DNA of 64,000 bases, taken from Mycobacterium scrofulaceum (lineage in GTDB: Bacteria; Actinomycetota; Actinomycetes; Mycobacteriales; Mycobacteriaceae). The stretch spans positions 28,147-92,146 of the forward strand of contig NZ_LZJW01000083.1 of assembly GCF_001667885.1 (NCBI RefSeq), in the 5' to 3' direction. The notes beneath the pieces are model-generated. The model did no database searches and was not told where the DNA came from. It saw nothing but the letters and a program-made list of their open reading frames with translations. Below, one piece after another: positions 51,882-63,925 of the stretch; position 1 is the stretch's first letter, and each line of letters opens with the position of its first letter. Both the position numbers and the translations under genes were made by a program.

Positions 51882-52721
51882 TCAGCCCGAGTGCGTCAGC
51901 CAGTCGTGCCAGCGCGCGAGCAGGCCGGCCGAATCGGTGGCCAGGACGTCGTGGATGGCGGTGGGCACGTCGGTGTGGCCGACCCCGCAGGCGGCCAGGT
52001 ACAGGTCGCGCAGCTTGGCCGCGCCGTAGGTGTCGGCGACGAAACGCGCGAACCACCACGCGCGGTCGTAGGCGAGCGAGCGCTGTGACCCGGGCGCGTC
52101 GAGGTCGGCGTCCGAGGGCAACGCCAGCGGGACCGGCAACGCGTCGGCGGGCACCGGCGTGCGGGGCCGGGCGACGAAGTCGGCGACGCCCTCGGTGAGC
52201 CATCGGGGTGCGTCCGCGGCGGTGTCGGCCCGGGCGGCATAATGAAAAAGCTCGTGCGCCAACACGATTCGCAGCGCACCCGCGGTCATGGTGGCCGCCC
52301 CGGGCGCGAAGACGATCCGCTCACCCGTCGCCGTCCGGTGCGCGGGATCGACGCGGTCGGCGACCGTCACCGCGGCGATGTCGGCCCACTGCGCCGCCGG
52401 TCCCCCGCCCGCGGCGGCGCGGAACTCCTCGTCGGTGCGGGCCGCGACCAGCGAGATGTCGCGCGGCCATTGCCCTCCCCAGAACGCCTCGACCGCGTTG
52501 ATCGCGTCGCCGATGTCGGAGGCCACCCGCGAGAGCAGGCGCTCACCGGCCGGCCCGCCGAACCCGATCAGCCGAACGGTGCGGTCACCGGCGACCATCG
52601 ACTTCGTCGTTGGGCCGGCCTGGCTACGCGTGGGTGTGACCAGCTGCGCGGGTCGTATCCCGACACCGCGCCCGGCTTCGAGCGGCACGGCCGCCGCGAC
52701 GACGAGCTCGACCAGGAACAC
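51882..52721 (-). CDS. Putative secreted gluzincin-type metallopeptidase (Rv2189c-like)
   Basis: The protein contains HELFHYAARADTAADAPRWL and then TEGVADFVA, an HExxH zinc motif with a downstream Glu, as in peptidase MA-like gluzincins. The N-terminus from GTG 52721 (MFLVELVVAAAVPLEAG) is hydrophobic but lacks a basic region. The frame is open upstream and encodes GRRSRLTLLLAW immediately before, which would complete a signal sequence. However, no ATG, GTG or TTG occurs there, so the real start may be a rarer codon overlapping the NlpC/P60 gene's end. The substrate is unknown. Confidence 0.78.
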   Translation of the reverse strand: MFLVELVVAAAVPLEAGRGVGIRPAQLVTPTRSQAGPTTKSMVAGDRTVRLIGFGGPAGERLLSRVASDIGDAINAVEAFWGGQWPRDISLVAARTDEEFRAAAGGGPAAQWADIAAVTVADRVDPAHRTATGERIVFAPGAATMTAGALRIVLAHELFHYAARADTAADAPRWLTEGVADFVARPRTPVPADALPVPLALPSDADLDAPGSQRSLAYDRAWWFARFVADTYGAAKLRDLYLAACGVGHTDVPTAIHDVLATDSAGLLARWHDWLTHSG

Positions 52722-52764
52722 CCAGGCCAGCAGCAGCGTGAGCCGGCTCCGCCGGCCGGGGCCT

Positions 52765-53916
52765 CTAGTAGCGGCGAGCGTCGTGGACCGGGCCTGCCGC
52801 GTTCATCGGCACCACGCGCACCGGCTGGCCGTAGGTGGAGGAATGGATCACCATGCCGTCACCGACGTAGAGGCCGCTGTGTGACGCGTCGTTGTAGAAG
52901 GTGATCACGTCGCCGGGCTGCAGGTCCGAGAGCGCCACCGGCTGACCGCCTTGAGCCTGCGCCTGGCTGGAGTGCGGCAGGGAAATGCCGGCCTGCTGGA
53001 ACGCCCACATCACCAGTCCGGAGCAGTCGAACCCACCGGGCGCGGCGCCGCCCCACACGTAGGGTGAGCCGACCTGGGTCAGCGCAGCCTGCACGACGGT
53101 CGCGCGGTCACCGCCGCCGACCCCCCCGCCGAACGGCCCGGGCATTCCGCCGGGAGGCGGCGCCTCACCGGGTGCCAGCCCGGCCGGTGGCGGCGCGCCC
53201 GGAGGCGCGGCCTCCGGCGCGGGCGCGCCAGGTACCGGAAGACCGGCGGGGATGGTGCCGGGATCGGCGAGCGCGGTGCGCTGCTCGGGCGACAAGGACA
53301 CGTACTGCGACTTGACCACCGCGATCTGCACCTGCAGCTGACTCTGCTTGGACTGCAGGCTCGCTCGCACCGCGGCGGCCTGCTCGGCCGCGCTCTTGGC
53401 GTCGGCGGCGGACTTGGCGGACTCCCGCTCGGCCTTGGCGGCCTGCTCGTTGGCGATCCGGAAGTTCTTCATCTGGTCGGCCATCTGCGTCGCCATCTGG
53501 CGCTGCATGGCCAGCTTGTCGATCAGCCCTTGCGGCGATCCGGCGGTCAACATGGCCGTCATGCCGTCCACGCGGCCGCCCATGTAGGTCGCGGCGGCGA
53601 GTTTGTTGACGGCGTTCTGGTAGGACGCCAGCCGAGCCTTGGCGGCATCGACGGCGGCCTGCGCGTCGTCGTGCTTCTTGTCCGCCGCACGCTGGGCCAC
53701 CAACTTGTCGTTCAGGTCGAGCTGCGCGCTGTGCATCGCCTCGGTGGTCTGCTCGGCCTGGCGGGACAACTCGTTGAGTTTCGCCAGCGCGTCGTCGGCC
53801 GGGTCGGCCGAGACGTGCGCAGCAAGGACACCCGATAACACAGTGAAGCCCGCTAGCGTCCCGATGGCAGTTCGTGTGAGGACACGCGCAAACGGGTATC
53901 TAGAGTCAAGCCTCAA
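52765..53916 (-). CDS. Secreted NlpC/P60 peptidoglycan endopeptidase (Rv2190c-like)
   Basis: The 383-aa hydrolase has an N-terminal signal sequence (TRTAIGTLAGFTVLSGVLAA). A long periplasmic coiled coil follows (about 40-205; QQAEQTTEAM-like heptads and AKAERESAKSAADAKSAAEQ), then a Pro/Ala/Gly linker and a C-terminal NlpC/P60 domain. The catalytic Cys is in FDCSGLVMWAFQQAG and the His is in SHSGLYVGDGMVIHSS. It should cleave D-Glu-mDAP bonds during division or remodelling, as the RipA-type enzymes do. It is the orthologue of Rv2190c. The 183-bp upstream region is AT-rich and probably holds its promoter. Confidence 0.93.
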   Translation of the reverse strand: MRLDSRYPFARVLTRTAIGTLAGFTVLSGVLAAHVSADPADDALAKLNELSRQAEQTTEAMHSAQLDLNDKLVAQRAADKKHDDAQAAVDAAKARLASYQNAVNKLAAATYMGGRVDGMTAMLTAGSPQGLIDKLAMQRQMATQMADQMKNFRIANEQAAKAERESAKSAADAKSAAEQAAAVRASLQSKQSQLQVQIAVVKSQYVSLSPEQRTALADPGTIPAGLPVPGAPAPEAAPPGAPPPAGLAPGEAPPPGGMPGPFGGGVGGGDRATVVQAALTQVGSPYVWGGAAPGGFDCSGLVMWAFQQAGISLPHSSQAQAQGGQPVALSDLQPGDVITFYNDASHSGLYVGDGMVIHSSTYGQPVRVVPMNAAGPVHDARRY

Positions 53917-54099
53917 GATTTGCTTCCTTAAACGGCCACCGACGCGCCCACGCGCCGTCGAGCTGGTTTAGGTCTCAAACAGGTTACGAAACGATATCGA
54001 CGTTTGTCCAAAGCGAGCGGTTAAGAAATTGGATAGATTTCTGTCATTATCGTGTGAATGACTCCGACCCTCTCGTAAACCTTTGGCACACAAAGCATC

Positions 54100-54354
54100 T
54101 TAGGCGACGCCCGAATCGTGCTCGCGGCGGATAGGCACCAACCGCAATCGGGGAGCAAGGCCGACATCGGCAAGCACCGCCAACGCAGCGCATTCGTCTT
54201 CCAACAAAGTTTCCGGGACCCCGAGTATCACGCTGACGACGCAATCCCGGCATCCGGGCCCGCGCACCGCGCAGTCGTCACAGTCGATCACCACCGGGCC
54301 GCCCGCGTCCGGCGCGTTCGCGCCGTAGCTGTCGGGTCTGCTGCTTCGCGCCAT
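54100..54354 (-). CDS. Small cysteine-rich protein, possible zinc ribbon
   Basis: The 84-residue product carries VIDCDDCAVRGPGCRDCVVS, a C-x2-C-x6-C-x2-C array that could coordinate zinc or an iron-sulfur cluster. LGVPETLLEDECAALAVLAD and a basic segment (PRLRLVPIRREHD) follow. The ATG at 54354 begins MARSSRPDSYGANAPDAGG, and GAGAGGA lies about 9 nt upstream; a longer open frame upstream is low complexity and unlikely. It lies between the NlpC/P60 gene and the exonuclease/GIY-YIG gene. The family was not identified. Confidence 0.7.
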   Translation of the reverse strand: MARSSRPDSYGANAPDAGGPVVIDCDDCAVRGPGCRDCVVSVILGVPETLLEDECAALAVLADVGLAPRLRLVPIRREHDSGVA

Positions 54355-56293
54355 CGGGATCGGTCCTCTCGGTCGGGCTGGGTGAACGTCAGGTCGGACT
54401 GTCCGAACCGTAACCGCCGCCACCGACAACCAGCCGGCGCCGCGTTTCGGCTGGCAACCGGCCCGACCCGCCCCCGGCGTGGGAGCCGCGCGGGTGTCGG
54501 TGGTGACGCTTAACCTCGCGGCCATGGGTGCCGGTGGTGCGACTCAGCTCAGCTTCGCCGACGTGGGGTCGCCCTTTGCCACCGCCGACGTCCCGCTGCG
54601 TGACACCACCTTCGTGGTGGTCGACCTGGAGACCACCGGCGGGCGCACGAAGAGCACGGACGGCCACACGCCCGACGCCATCACCGAGATCGGGGCGGTC
54701 AAGGTTCGCGGCGGCGTGGTGCTCGGCGAGTTTGCCACGCTCGTCGACCCACAGCGCACGATCCCGCCGCAGATCGTGCAGCTGACCGGCATCACGACGG
54801 CGATGGTGTCCGACGCTCCGACCATCGATGCGGTGTTGCCGATGTTCCTCGAGTTCGCCGGGGACGCGGTGCTGGTCGCCCACAACGCCGGCTTCGACAT
54901 CGGGTTCCTGCGCGCCGCGGCGGCCAGGTGCGACATCCCCTGGCCCCGGCCGAAGGTGCTGTGCACGGTGCGGCTGGCCCGCCGGGTGCTCAGCCGCGAG
55001 GAAGCCCCCAGCGTGCGGCTGGCCGCCCTGGCGCGGCTGTTCGCCGTCGCCACGCAGCCCACCCACCGCGCCCTCGACGACGCGCGCGCCACCGTCGACG
55101 TGCTGCACGCACTGATCGAGCGGGTGGGCAACCAGGGCGTGCACACCTATGCCGACCTGCGCGCCTACCTGCCGGACGTGACCCCGGCCCAGCGGCGCAA
55201 GCGGGTCCTCGCCGAGGGCCTGCCGCGCCGGCCGGGCGTCTACCTGTTCCGCGGGCCCTCCGGTGAGGTGCTCTACATCGGCACCGCCGTCGACCTGCGC
55301 CGCCGGGTCGGCCAGTACTTCTCCGGGGCGGACCCGCGCGGCCGGATGAAGGAGATGGTCAACCTGGCCATCGCGGTCGACCACGTCGAGTGCGCCCACG
55401 CACTGGAGGCCGGCGTGCGCGAGCTGCGGCTGCTGGCCGCGCACGCCCCGCCCTACAACCGCCGGTCGCGGTTCCCGCACCGGTGGTGGTGGGTGGCGCT
55501 CACCGACGAGGCGTTCCCGCGGCTCGCGGTGGTGCGCGCGCCCCGCCACGACCGCGCCGTGGGCCCGTTCCGGTCGCGCGCCGACGCCGCCGACACGGCC
55601 GCCCTGCTGGCCCGCTTCACCGGGCTGCGGACCTGCACCGCCCGGCTGGGACGCTCGGTCCTGCACGGCCCGGCCTGCGCCGAGGTCGAGGTGTCGCCCT
55701 GCCCCGCGGCCCGCGACATCACGGCCACCCAATACGCCGCGGCCGTGGCGCACGCCGCGGCGCTAATCGACGGCCTGGAGAACGCCGCCCTGGCCGCCGC
55801 GGTCGACCAGGTCACGGCGCTGGCCGAACGCCGCCACTTCGAAAGCGCCGCCCGCCTGCGCGACCGCACCGCCACGGCCGTCGAGATCCTGTGGCGCGGC
55901 CAGCGGCTGCGCGCCCTGGCCGCGCTGCCCGAGCTGATCGCCGCCGCGCCCGACGGGGAGGGCGGCTACCACCTCGCCGTCGTCCGGCACGGCCAGCTCG
56001 CCGCGGCGGGCTCCGCCCGGCGAGGGGTGCCCCCGATGCCGGTGGTCGACGCGATTGTTGCTGGCGCACAGGCGATTTTGCCGAGCGCGGCCCCGCTGGG
56101 CGGCGCGTTGGTTGAAGAGTCCGCCCTCATCGCGCGCTGGCTGGCCGGGCCGGGGGTGCGCATCGTGCGCGTCGACGACTCCCCCGACGCCGCCGGCTGG
56201 GCCTCACCGCTGCGCTCCGCCGGCGCGTGGGCGGCGTGGGCGGCCTCGGCGCGTTCGGCCCGGCTCGCCTATGAGCAGGCGGCGCACCACGAT

Positions 56294-58144
<1,851 letters not shown>

Positions 58145-58184
58145 GCCGACGGCTCCGAATAACGGAATGAACAGGAGTGCTCGG

Positions 58185-59039
58185 TTGAAGAAGCTGGGGT
58201 CCATGCGAAACCGAAAGCCGCGAAACGCCGCGAGTGACCGCTCCCGGCGGCGCCTGCGCCGCCGCTTGTCGGGCGGGCTGCTGCTGCTGATCGCGCTGAC
58301 CATCGCCGGCGGGCTGGCCGCCGTGCTGACGCCGCGCCCGCAGGTGGCCGTCGCCGACGAGTCGTCCTCGGCGCTGCTGCGCACCGGCAAACAACTGTTC
58401 GAGACGTCCTGCGTCTCGTGCCACGGCGCCAACCTGCAGGGCGTGCCCGACCGCGGACCCAGCCTGGTCGGGGTCGGCGAGGAGGCCGTCTACTTCCAGG
58501 TGTCCACCGGCCGGATGCCCGCGATGACCGGCGAAGCCCAGGCGCCGCGCAAGGAGCCGATCTTCGACGAGGCTCAGGTCGACGCCCTGGGCGCGTACGT
58601 GCAGGCCAACGGCGGCGGCCCCACCACGGTGCGCAACCCCGACGGCAGCCTGGCGATGAAGTCGCTGCGCGGCGACGACCTCGGTCGCGGCGGGGACCTG
58701 TTCCGGCTGAACTGCTCGTCCTGCCACAACTTCACCGGCAAGGGTGGGGCGCTGTCGTCGGGCAAGTACGCGCCGCCCCTGGAGCCGGCCAACGAGCAGC
58801 AGATCCTGGCGGCCATGCGGACCGGCCCGCAGAATATGCCGAAGTTCTCCGACCGCCAGCTGTCCTTCGACGAGAAGAAGGACATCATCGGCTACATCAA
58901 GGCGGTCACCGAGGAGCGCCAGCCCGGCGGGTACGGCCTGGGCGGTTTCGGGCCCGCGCCCGAGGGCATGGCGGCGTGGATCATCGGGATGGTCGCCGCC
59001 ATCGGTTTGGCATTGTGGATTGGGGCACGAGCATCATGA
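58185..59039 (+). CDS. qcrC: Menaquinol--cytochrome c reductase diheme cytochrome c subunit
   Basis: The 284-aa subunit has a basic N-terminus, a membrane helix ([18 protein letters not shown]), two c-type heme sites ([11 protein letters not shown] and [13 protein letters not shown]) and a C-terminal membrane helix ([20 protein letters not shown]). The two hemes carry electrons from Rieske/QcrB directly to the aa3 oxidase. TTG at 58185 was chosen because AGGAG lies 7-9 nt upstream; an in-frame ATG at 58167 would add six residues. The stop overlaps qcrA (ATGA). Confidence 0.95.
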   Translation: MKKLGSMRNRKPRNAASDRSRRRLRRRLSGGLLLLIALTIAGGLAAVLTPRPQVAVADESSSALLRTGKQLFETSCVSCHGANLQGVPDRGPSLVGVGEEAVYFQVSTGRMPAMTGEAQAPRKEPIFDEAQVDALGAYVQANGGGPTTVRNPDGSLAMKSLRGDDLGRGGDLFRLNCSSCHNFTGKGGALSSGKYAPPLEPANEQQILAAMRTGPQNMPKFSDRQLSFDEKKDIIGYIKAVTEERQPGGYGLGGFGPAPEGMAAWIIGMVAAIGLALWIGARAS

Positions 59040-60247
59040 GCGAAAAGGACGTTCGCGGCTCTGACACCGGCGGATCCGCACATGGTGTCGGCGAGAGGGA
59101 ACCCGACGACGCAGCGCTCGCGGCGATGTCGCGCGAGGAGCTGGTGGCGCTGGGCGGCAAGCTCGACGGCGTCGAGACGATCGTCAAGGAACCCCGCTGG
59201 CCTGTCGAGGGCACCAAGGCCGAGAAGCGCGCCGAGCGTGGCGTCGCCCTGTGGCTGCTGCTCGGCGGCGGCTTCGGACTGGCGCTGCTGTTGGTCTTCC
59301 TGTTCTGGCCGTGGGAGTACAAGCCCAAGAACGCCGCCGGCAGCCTGCTGTACGACCTGGCCACCCCGCTGTACGGGCTGACCTTCGGGATGTCGATCCT
59401 GTCGATCGCGGTCGGCACCATCCTCTACCAGAAAAGGTTTATCCCCGAAGAGATTTCGATCCAGCAACGCCACGACGGCGCCTCCCGTGACATCGACCGC
59501 AAGACGGTCGTGGCGAACCTGACCGACGCCCTCGAGGGCTCGACCGTCCGCCGCCGCAAGGTGATTGGCGCGTCGCTGGGGCTGGGCCTGGGCGCGTTCG
59601 GTCTGTCGACCCTGGTGGCCTTCGCCGGTGGGCTGATCAAGAACCCGTGGAAACCGGTGGTGCCCACCGCAGATGGCAAGAAGGCCGTGCTGTGGACCTC
59701 CGGATGGACCCCGCGGTATGCGGGCGAGACCATCTTCCTCGCGCGGGCCACCGGCTCGGCCGGCGCGTCACCGTTCACCAAGATGCGGCCCGAAGACCTC
59801 GACGCCGGCGGCATGGAGACGGTGTTCCCCTGGCGGGAATCCGACGGCGACGGCACCACGCCGGAGTCGCAGGAGAAGCTGCGCGCGATCAACCAGGGCG
59901 TCCGCAACCCCGTGATGCTCATCCGGATCCGGCCGACGGACATGCCGCGGGTGGTCAAGCGCCAAGGCCAGGAGAGCTTCAACTTCGGTGAGTTCTTCGC
60001 CTACACCAAGGTCTGCTCGCACCTCGGTTGCCCCGCGTCGCTGTACGAGGAGCAGTCCTACCGGATCCTGTGCCCCTGCCACCAGTCGCAGTTCGACGCG
60101 CTGCACTTCGCCAAGCCGATCTTCGGCCCGGCGGCACGCGCGCTCGCGCAACTGCCCATCACGATCGACTCCAACGGGTATCTGGTCGCCAACGGTGACT
60201 TCGTCGAGCCCGTCGGACCGGCATTCTGGGAGAGGACGACAACATGA
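59036..60247 (+). CDS. qcrA: Menaquinol--cytochrome c reductase Rieske iron-sulfur subunit
   Basis: The 403-aa Rieske protein has the actinobacterial layout of three membrane helices (for example [20 protein letters not shown] and [20 protein letters not shown]) before the 2Fe-2S domain. The cluster ligands are in [10 protein letters not shown] and CPCHQSQFD. The acidic N-terminal cytosolic arm is about 60 residues. The ATG overlaps the qcrC stop (ATGA), and its stop overlaps the qcrB ATG (60244-60247). Confidence 0.96.
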   Translation: MSEKDVRGSDTGGSAHGVGEREPDDAALAAMSREELVALGGKLDGVETIVKEPRWPVEGTKAEKRAERGVALWLLLGGGFGLALLLVFLFWPWEYKPKNAAGSLLYDLATPLYGLTFGMSILSIAVGTILYQKRFIPEEISIQQRHDGASRDIDRKTVVANLTDALEGSTVRRRKVIGASLGLGLGAFGLSTLVAFAGGLIKNPWKPVVPTADGKKAVLWTSGWTPRYAGETIFLARATGSAGASPFTKMRPEDLDAGGMETVFPWRESDGDGTTPESQEKLRAINQGVRNPVMLIRIRPTDMPRVVKRQGQESFNFGEFFAYTKVCSHLGCPASLYEEQSYRILCPCHQSQFDALHFAKPIFGPAARALAQLPITIDSNGYLVANGDFVEPVGPAFWERTTT

Positions 60248-61959
60248 GTCCCAAGCTGAGTCCCCCGAAACCGCCGAAGATCGGCGATGTCCTGGCCCGC
60301 CAGGGCGAGGACATCGACACCCGCTATCACCCCTCGGCGGCCGTGCGCAGGCAGCTGAACAAGGTCTTCCCGACGCACTGGTCGTTCCTGCTGGGCGAGA
60401 TCGCGATGTACAGCTTCATCGTGCTGCTGCTCACCGGCGTGTACCTGACTCTGTTCTTCGACCCGTCCATGGCCGAGGTCACCTACAACGGCGCCTACCA
60501 GCCGTTGCGCGGTGTGGACATGTCGAAGGCGTTCGCCTCGACCCTGGACATCTCGTTCGAGGTGCGTGGCGGCCTGTTCGTCCGGCAGGTACACCATTGG
60601 GCCGCTTTGATTTTCGCCGCGTCCATCATGGTGCACCTGGCCCGCATCTTCTTCACCGGAGCGTTCCGCCGGCCCCGCGAGGCGAACTGGGTGATCGGCT
60701 CGCTGCTGTTGATCCTGGCCATGTTCGAGGGGTACTTCGGTTACTCGCTGCCCGACGACCTGTTGTCGGGTATCGGGCTGCGCGCCGCGCTCTCCTCGAT
60801 CACGTTGGGAATGCCGGTGATCGGCACCTGGCTGCACTGGGCGTTGTTCGGCGGTGACTTCCCTTGCGGCGGTGTGGGTAACGAGTGCGCGACCGTGGGC
60901 ACGATCATCCCGCGGATGTATGCGCTGCACATCCTGCTGCTTCCGGGGATCATCCTGGCGCTGATCGGGCTGCACCTCGCGATGGTGTGGTTCCAGAAGC
61001 ACACCCAGTTCCCCGGCCCGGGCCGCACCGAGCACAACGTGGTGGGCGTGCGCGTGATGCCGATCTTCGCGGTGAAATCCGGCGCGTTCTTCGCCGCGAT
61101 CGTGGGTGTGCTCGGCCTGATGGGTGGGCTGTTGCAGATCAACCCGATCTGGAACCTGGGTCCCTACAAGCCATCTCACGTGTCGGCGGGCTCGCAGCCC
61201 GACTTCTACATGATGTGGACCGAGGGCCTGGCGCGTATCTGGCCCCCGTGGGAGTTCTACTTCTGGCACCACACCATTCCCGCCCCGGTCTGGGTGGCGC
61301 TGCTGATGGGCCTGATCTTCATCCTGCTGATCGTCTACCCCTTCTTGGAGAAGCGGTTCAGCGGTGACTACGCCCACCACAACCTGCTGCAACGGCCGCG
61401 TGACGCCCCGGTGCGCACGGCGATCGGCGCGATGGCGATCGCGTTCTACATGGTGCTGACCCTCAGCGCGATGAACGACATCATCGCCCTGAAGTTTCAG
61501 ATCTCGCTGAACGCGACGACCTGGATCGGCCGCATCGGAATGGTCGTCCTGCCGCCCGTGGTCTACTTCATCGCCTATCGGTGGTGCATCGCGTTGCAGC
61601 GCAGCGACCGGGAGGTGCTGGCGCACGGCATCGAGACGGGCATCATCAAGCGGCTGCCGCACGGCGCGTACATCGAGCTGCATCAGCCGCTCGGCCCGGT
61701 CGACGACCACGGCCACCCGCTCCCGCTCGAGTACCAGGGCGCGGCGCTGCCCAAGCGGATGAACAAGCTGGGCTCGGCCGGTTCGCCCGGGCACGGCAGC
61801 TTCCTGTTCGCCGACCCGGCGTCCGAGGACGCGGCGCTGCGCGAGGCGGCACACGGCTCCGAGCAACGTGCCCTCACCGCCCTGCGCGAGCACCAGGAGA
61901 GCACCGTCGGTTCAAACGGGAAGAACGGTTCAAACGGCAAGAACGGCGAGCACCACTAG
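60244..61959 (+). CDS. qcrB: Menaquinol--cytochrome c reductase cytochrome b subunit
   Basis: This 571-aa cytochrome b, the target of Q203/telacebec-type inhibitors, has about nine membrane helices, heme-ligand His pairs ([20 protein letters not shown] and [20 protein letters not shown]), and the quinol-site block HAFFRRP-like [23 protein letters not shown] lies in the later half. The C-terminal cytosolic extension (about 130 residues) ends with a twice-repeated SNGKNG coded by an 18-bp tandem repeat. Its TAG stop overlaps the convergent DUF5994 stop in CTAG. Confidence 0.96.
   Translation: MSPKLSPPKPPKIGDVLARQGEDIDTRYHPSAAVRRQLNKVFPTHWSFLLGEIAMYSFIVLLLTGVYLTLFFDPSMAEVTYNGAYQPLRGVDMSKAFASTLDISFEVRGGLFVRQVHHWAALIFAASIMVHLARIFFTGAFRRPREANWVIGSLLLILAMFEGYFGYSLPDDLLSGIGLRAALSSITLGMPVIGTWLHWALFGGDFPCGGVGNECATVGTIIPRMYALHILLLPGIILALIGLHLAMVWFQKHTQFPGPGRTEHNVVGVRVMPIFAVKSGAFFAAIVGVLGLMGGLLQINPIWNLGPYKPSHVSAGSQPDFYMMWTEGLARIWPPWEFYFWHHTIPAPVWVALLMGLIFILLIVYPFLEKRFSGDYAHHNLLQRPRDAPVRTAIGAMAIAFYMVLTLSAMNDIIALKFQISLNATTWIGRIGMVVLPPVVYFIAYRWCIALQRSDREVLAHGIETGIIKRLPHGAYIELHQPLGPVDDHGHPLPLEYQGAALPKRMNKLGSAGSPGHGSFLFADPASEDAALREAAHGSEQRALTALREHQESTVGSNGKNGSNGKNGEHH
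61911..61946. repeat. 18-bp tandem repeat in the qcrB 3' end
   Basis: Two copies of TTCAAACGG(G/C)AAGAACGG lie in tandem with one mismatch. They encode SNGKNG twice in the disordered tail of QcrB, eight to ten residues before the stop. Confidence 0.85.
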
Positions 61960-62417
61960 CCTCGTGCTGGTTCGGTGACGGCCGTGCCGCACTGCTGGTG
62001 AGCGGCGCGCAGCACACAGCCGGCGGTCAGGAACGCCGCCTTCGTCTGGTCGCGCGCTTCGACGGGTAGGTTGGCCGCGCAGCGCAACACCATCAGGGCG
62101 AGCGCGCTGTAGGTCGCGTACGGGATGACCAATAGGTTGACCCGGGCGTCGGCCCCGACGACGGTCATCACGTGCTGTCGTTTCCGTTCCCATCCCGACC
62201 AGTTCAGGTCGGGTGGTCGCTGCAGCGGTGGCCAGTTGACGTTGATGGACTCGATGTCCCCGAGCAACGGGGTCAGCACGGAGACCAGGTCGGGTAGCTC
62301 GTTGGTGATGCGGTCCGCGCGGGGCCACCACGCGCCGTCGATCGCCCGGCCGAGTTCCCGCGCCACCGACAGCCGGACGGGGTTCGCGCGGCGCCGGCGC
62401 TCCGATGGTGCGATCAT
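61956..62417 (-). CDS. DUF5994 family protein
   Basis: The 153-aa product has the pattern of mycobacterial DUF5994 proteins: [20 protein letters not shown], then [60 protein letters not shown]. No membrane helix or catalytic motif is evident. The ATG at 62417 was chosen; a further 52 codons upstream are open but unlike the family. M. tuberculosis has no gene here between qcrB and Rv2197c. Its stop overlaps the qcrB stop in CTAG. Function is unknown. Confidence 0.75.
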   Translation of the reverse strand: MIAPSERRRRANPVRLSVARELGRAIDGAWWPRADRITNELPDLVSVLTPLLGDIESINVNWPPLQRPPDLNWSGWERKRQHVMTVVGADARVNLLVIPYATYSALALMVLRCAANLPVEARDQTKAAFLTAGCVLRAAHQQCGTAVTEPARG

Positions 62418-62759
62418 CGACGGACTCCGCGGTCGCGGCCAGGCACTGTTGCAGCATCCACGGGCGGTTTCCTTCACGTCGGCGTCGTTCGCCCCGGCGA
62501 GCGCGGGGCGGACGGAGGAATCGCATTGCCCATGGGTGGGACCCGCGCCGATGGGACGGACCACCGCTGACAACGAAACGGCTCGTCGTCGACGCTACGC
62601 CCCCGGTGAGGTCTCGGGACGGCCAGGGTGACCGCACGGATGGCGATCACCCCTGCGCCGCGGCAACCGGCCCGTCCGCGCCGTTGCACTAGAGTGGCGA
62701 GTGCCTGACCGTGGCGCTGTCCTGGTGAGCGGGGGGCCGAAACGGTGAGGACGGGCGTA
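62418..62759. other. 342-bp divergent intergenic region
   Basis: The region separates the DUF5994 gene (minus) from the 77-aa gene (plus). Its right part (62685-62759) is the left arm of the long inverted repeat. That arm starts with TTGCACTAGAGTGGCGAGTGC, in which GCACT and AGTGC form an inverted pair 9 nt apart. No coding sequence was supported. Confidence 0.5.
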
Positions 62760-62828
62760 ATGGCGATACAGGACTGGGCCGACGCGCCAGAGGTCCATCC
62801 CTCGAAGATCCGCGTCGGTGACATCATC
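62685..62828 (+). repeat. Left arm of a 144-bp inverted repeat
   Basis: This arm covers 75 bp of leader plus the first 23 codons of the 77-aa gene. Compared with the reverse complement of 63857-64000 it has no indels and about 8 mismatches in 144. Seven of these are in the leader and one is a synonymous Gly codon change in the coding part. Confidence 0.9.
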
Positions 62829-62993
62829 GGCACGCTGCGCCCCACGAAGCTGCGCTACACCGTCAAGATGATCAGTGGGCCGCAGTCGACCCCCCGGCGC
62901 TGGACGTTTTTCGGCCGCGACGACAACGGTGCGCAGCACACGGGCACGTTCGGCGAGGACGAACTGGTTCGCAGGTACGCCAAGGCGTCCTGA
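62760..62993 (+). CDS. 77-aa hypothetical protein, N-terminus duplicated in the chimeric mmpS3
   Basis: The protein starts [20 protein letters not shown] and continues as an alpha/beta-looking small domain (KLRYTVKMISGPQSTPRRWT, FFGRDDNGAQHTGTFGEDEL). It has no signal peptide or membrane helix. The coherent codon use and the natural C-terminus suggest this is the original home of the shared N-terminal sequence. An in-frame GTG at 62745 would add five residues (MRTGV). The family was not recognised. Confidence 0.65.
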   Translation: MAIQDWADAPEVHPSKIRVGDIIGTLRPTKLRYTVKMISGPQSTPRRWTFFGRDDNGAQHTGTFGEDELVRRYAKAS

Positions 62994-62999
62994 TCGCGC

Positions 63000-63641
63000 C
63001 TACGCCGCGTCGACGACCTGGCGCAGCTGGCGAACGTGCAGCCATTCGATCGCCGGCATCCCCGCGGTGACGACCCCGGCGACGACGTAGGCGACCCAGG
63101 ACGGGCCGTCGTGGCCCACGGCCATCAGGTAGGTCGCCGTCGCCACCGCCACCAGCGCTGCGCCCATCGCGGTCACCAACAGCACGGTGCCGCGCAACCA
63201 GACCCGATCGACGGTCTCACCCGACCAGTCGGAATCCACCACCGCTGCGGGCGCCTGGGGCTTCGGTTGCCGCGCCCGCTCGGCCGCGGTGCGCGGCGCC
63301 TGCGACATCAGCCGCACCGGCGGCCGGCTGGGTGCCGTCATCCCCCGGGCGGCCGGGTCGGTTTGGGCCATCCGGCGCGCGCGGATCAGCATCGGGATCG
63401 CCCCGGCGATGATCAGCGCCGAGACGACGATCACGGCATACAGCACCCAAGAGGTGGAATGCGTGCCGCTGGCCGCTTTGTGAAAGCCCCGGCCCAAATC
63501 CGCCAGCGCGACGGCCGCGGCCACGCTTACGCCCAGCAACACCAGCCAGACGGCCGCGCACGCACCGATCAGGATGCGGTCGATGACGTCCGGTGAAATG
63601 GTGTCGTCGCCGCGGCGGTACACCGAATACCTGCTGACCAT
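63000..63641 (-). CDS. Conserved membrane protein (Rv2197c-like)
   Basis: The 213-aa protein begins [20 protein letters not shown] and has four membrane helices in two pairs: LIGACAAVWLVLLGVSVAAA, WVLYAVIVVSALIIAGAIPM, VLLVTAMGAALVAVATATYL and VAYVVAGVVTAGMPAIEWLH. A basic Pro-rich cytosolic loop of about 75 residues lies between the pairs. It corresponds to Rv2197c. The ATG overlaps the mmpS3 stop by one base (TGATG), so the two are translationally coupled. Function is unknown; it neighbours the respiratory genes in all relatives I can recall. Confidence 0.88.
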   Translation of the reverse strand: MVSRYSVYRRGDDTISPDVIDRILIGACAAVWLVLLGVSVAAAVALADLGRGFHKAASGTHSTSWVLYAVIVVSALIIAGAIPMLIRARRMAQTDPAARGMTAPSRPPVRLMSQAPRTAAERARQPKPQAPAAVVDSDWSGETVDRVWLRGTVLLVTAMGAALVAVATATYLMAVGHDGPSWVAYVVAGVVTAGMPAIEWLHVRQLRQVVDAA

Positions 63642-63925
63642 CAGCAGCTCGTCTGCGGCGAGTCGTTGGTGTTCGACGACAGGACGGTTCCGTCGCTCGT
63701 CGTGATCGAGCAGTTGAGCCGGCTGACCCGGAAGAGGCTGGACGCCTCGACGGAGCCCACGTCGGACTGCGAGATCGGCGTGACGGTCATCGACCACGGG
63801 ATGTACACGTTGTGCTGCGTACGCCGCCGGCCGGACGCGTCGACGTAGGTCACCGAGATGATGTCCCCGACGCGGATCTTCGAGGGATGGACCTCTGGCG
63901 CGTCGGCCCAGTCCTGTATCGCCAT
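63641..63925 (-). CDS. mmpS3: Chimeric MmpS3: MmpS C-terminal domain joined to a foreign N-terminus
   Basis: Residues about 21-94 ([55 protein letters not shown]) are the periplasmic C-terminal domain of MmpS3 (Rv2198c), expected here beside Rv2197c. The normal N-terminal cytosolic region, membrane helix and Pro/Thr-rich linker are absent. In their place are the first 23 residues of the 77-aa protein encoded in inverted orientation at 62760. The junction lies in a 9-bp shared word, GACATCATC. The predicted product has no export signal, so it should not function as MmpS3. It is either a rearranged (broken) gene or an artefact of the assembly. Confidence 0.75.
   Translation of the reverse strand: MAIQDWADAPEVHPSKIRVGDIISVTYVDASGRRRTQHNVYIPWSMTVTPISQSDVGSVEASSLFRVSRLNCSITTSDGTVLSSNTNDSPQTSC

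Noticed and set aside
62684..62705. Possible HrcA/CIRCE operator (TTGCACTAGAGTGGCGAGTGCC) in the repeat leader
   Set aside because: The GCACT/AGTGC arms are only five bases, the extended arms are imperfect with a 7-nt rather than 9-nt spacer, and the right copy of the repeat loses the second arm; too weak to call.
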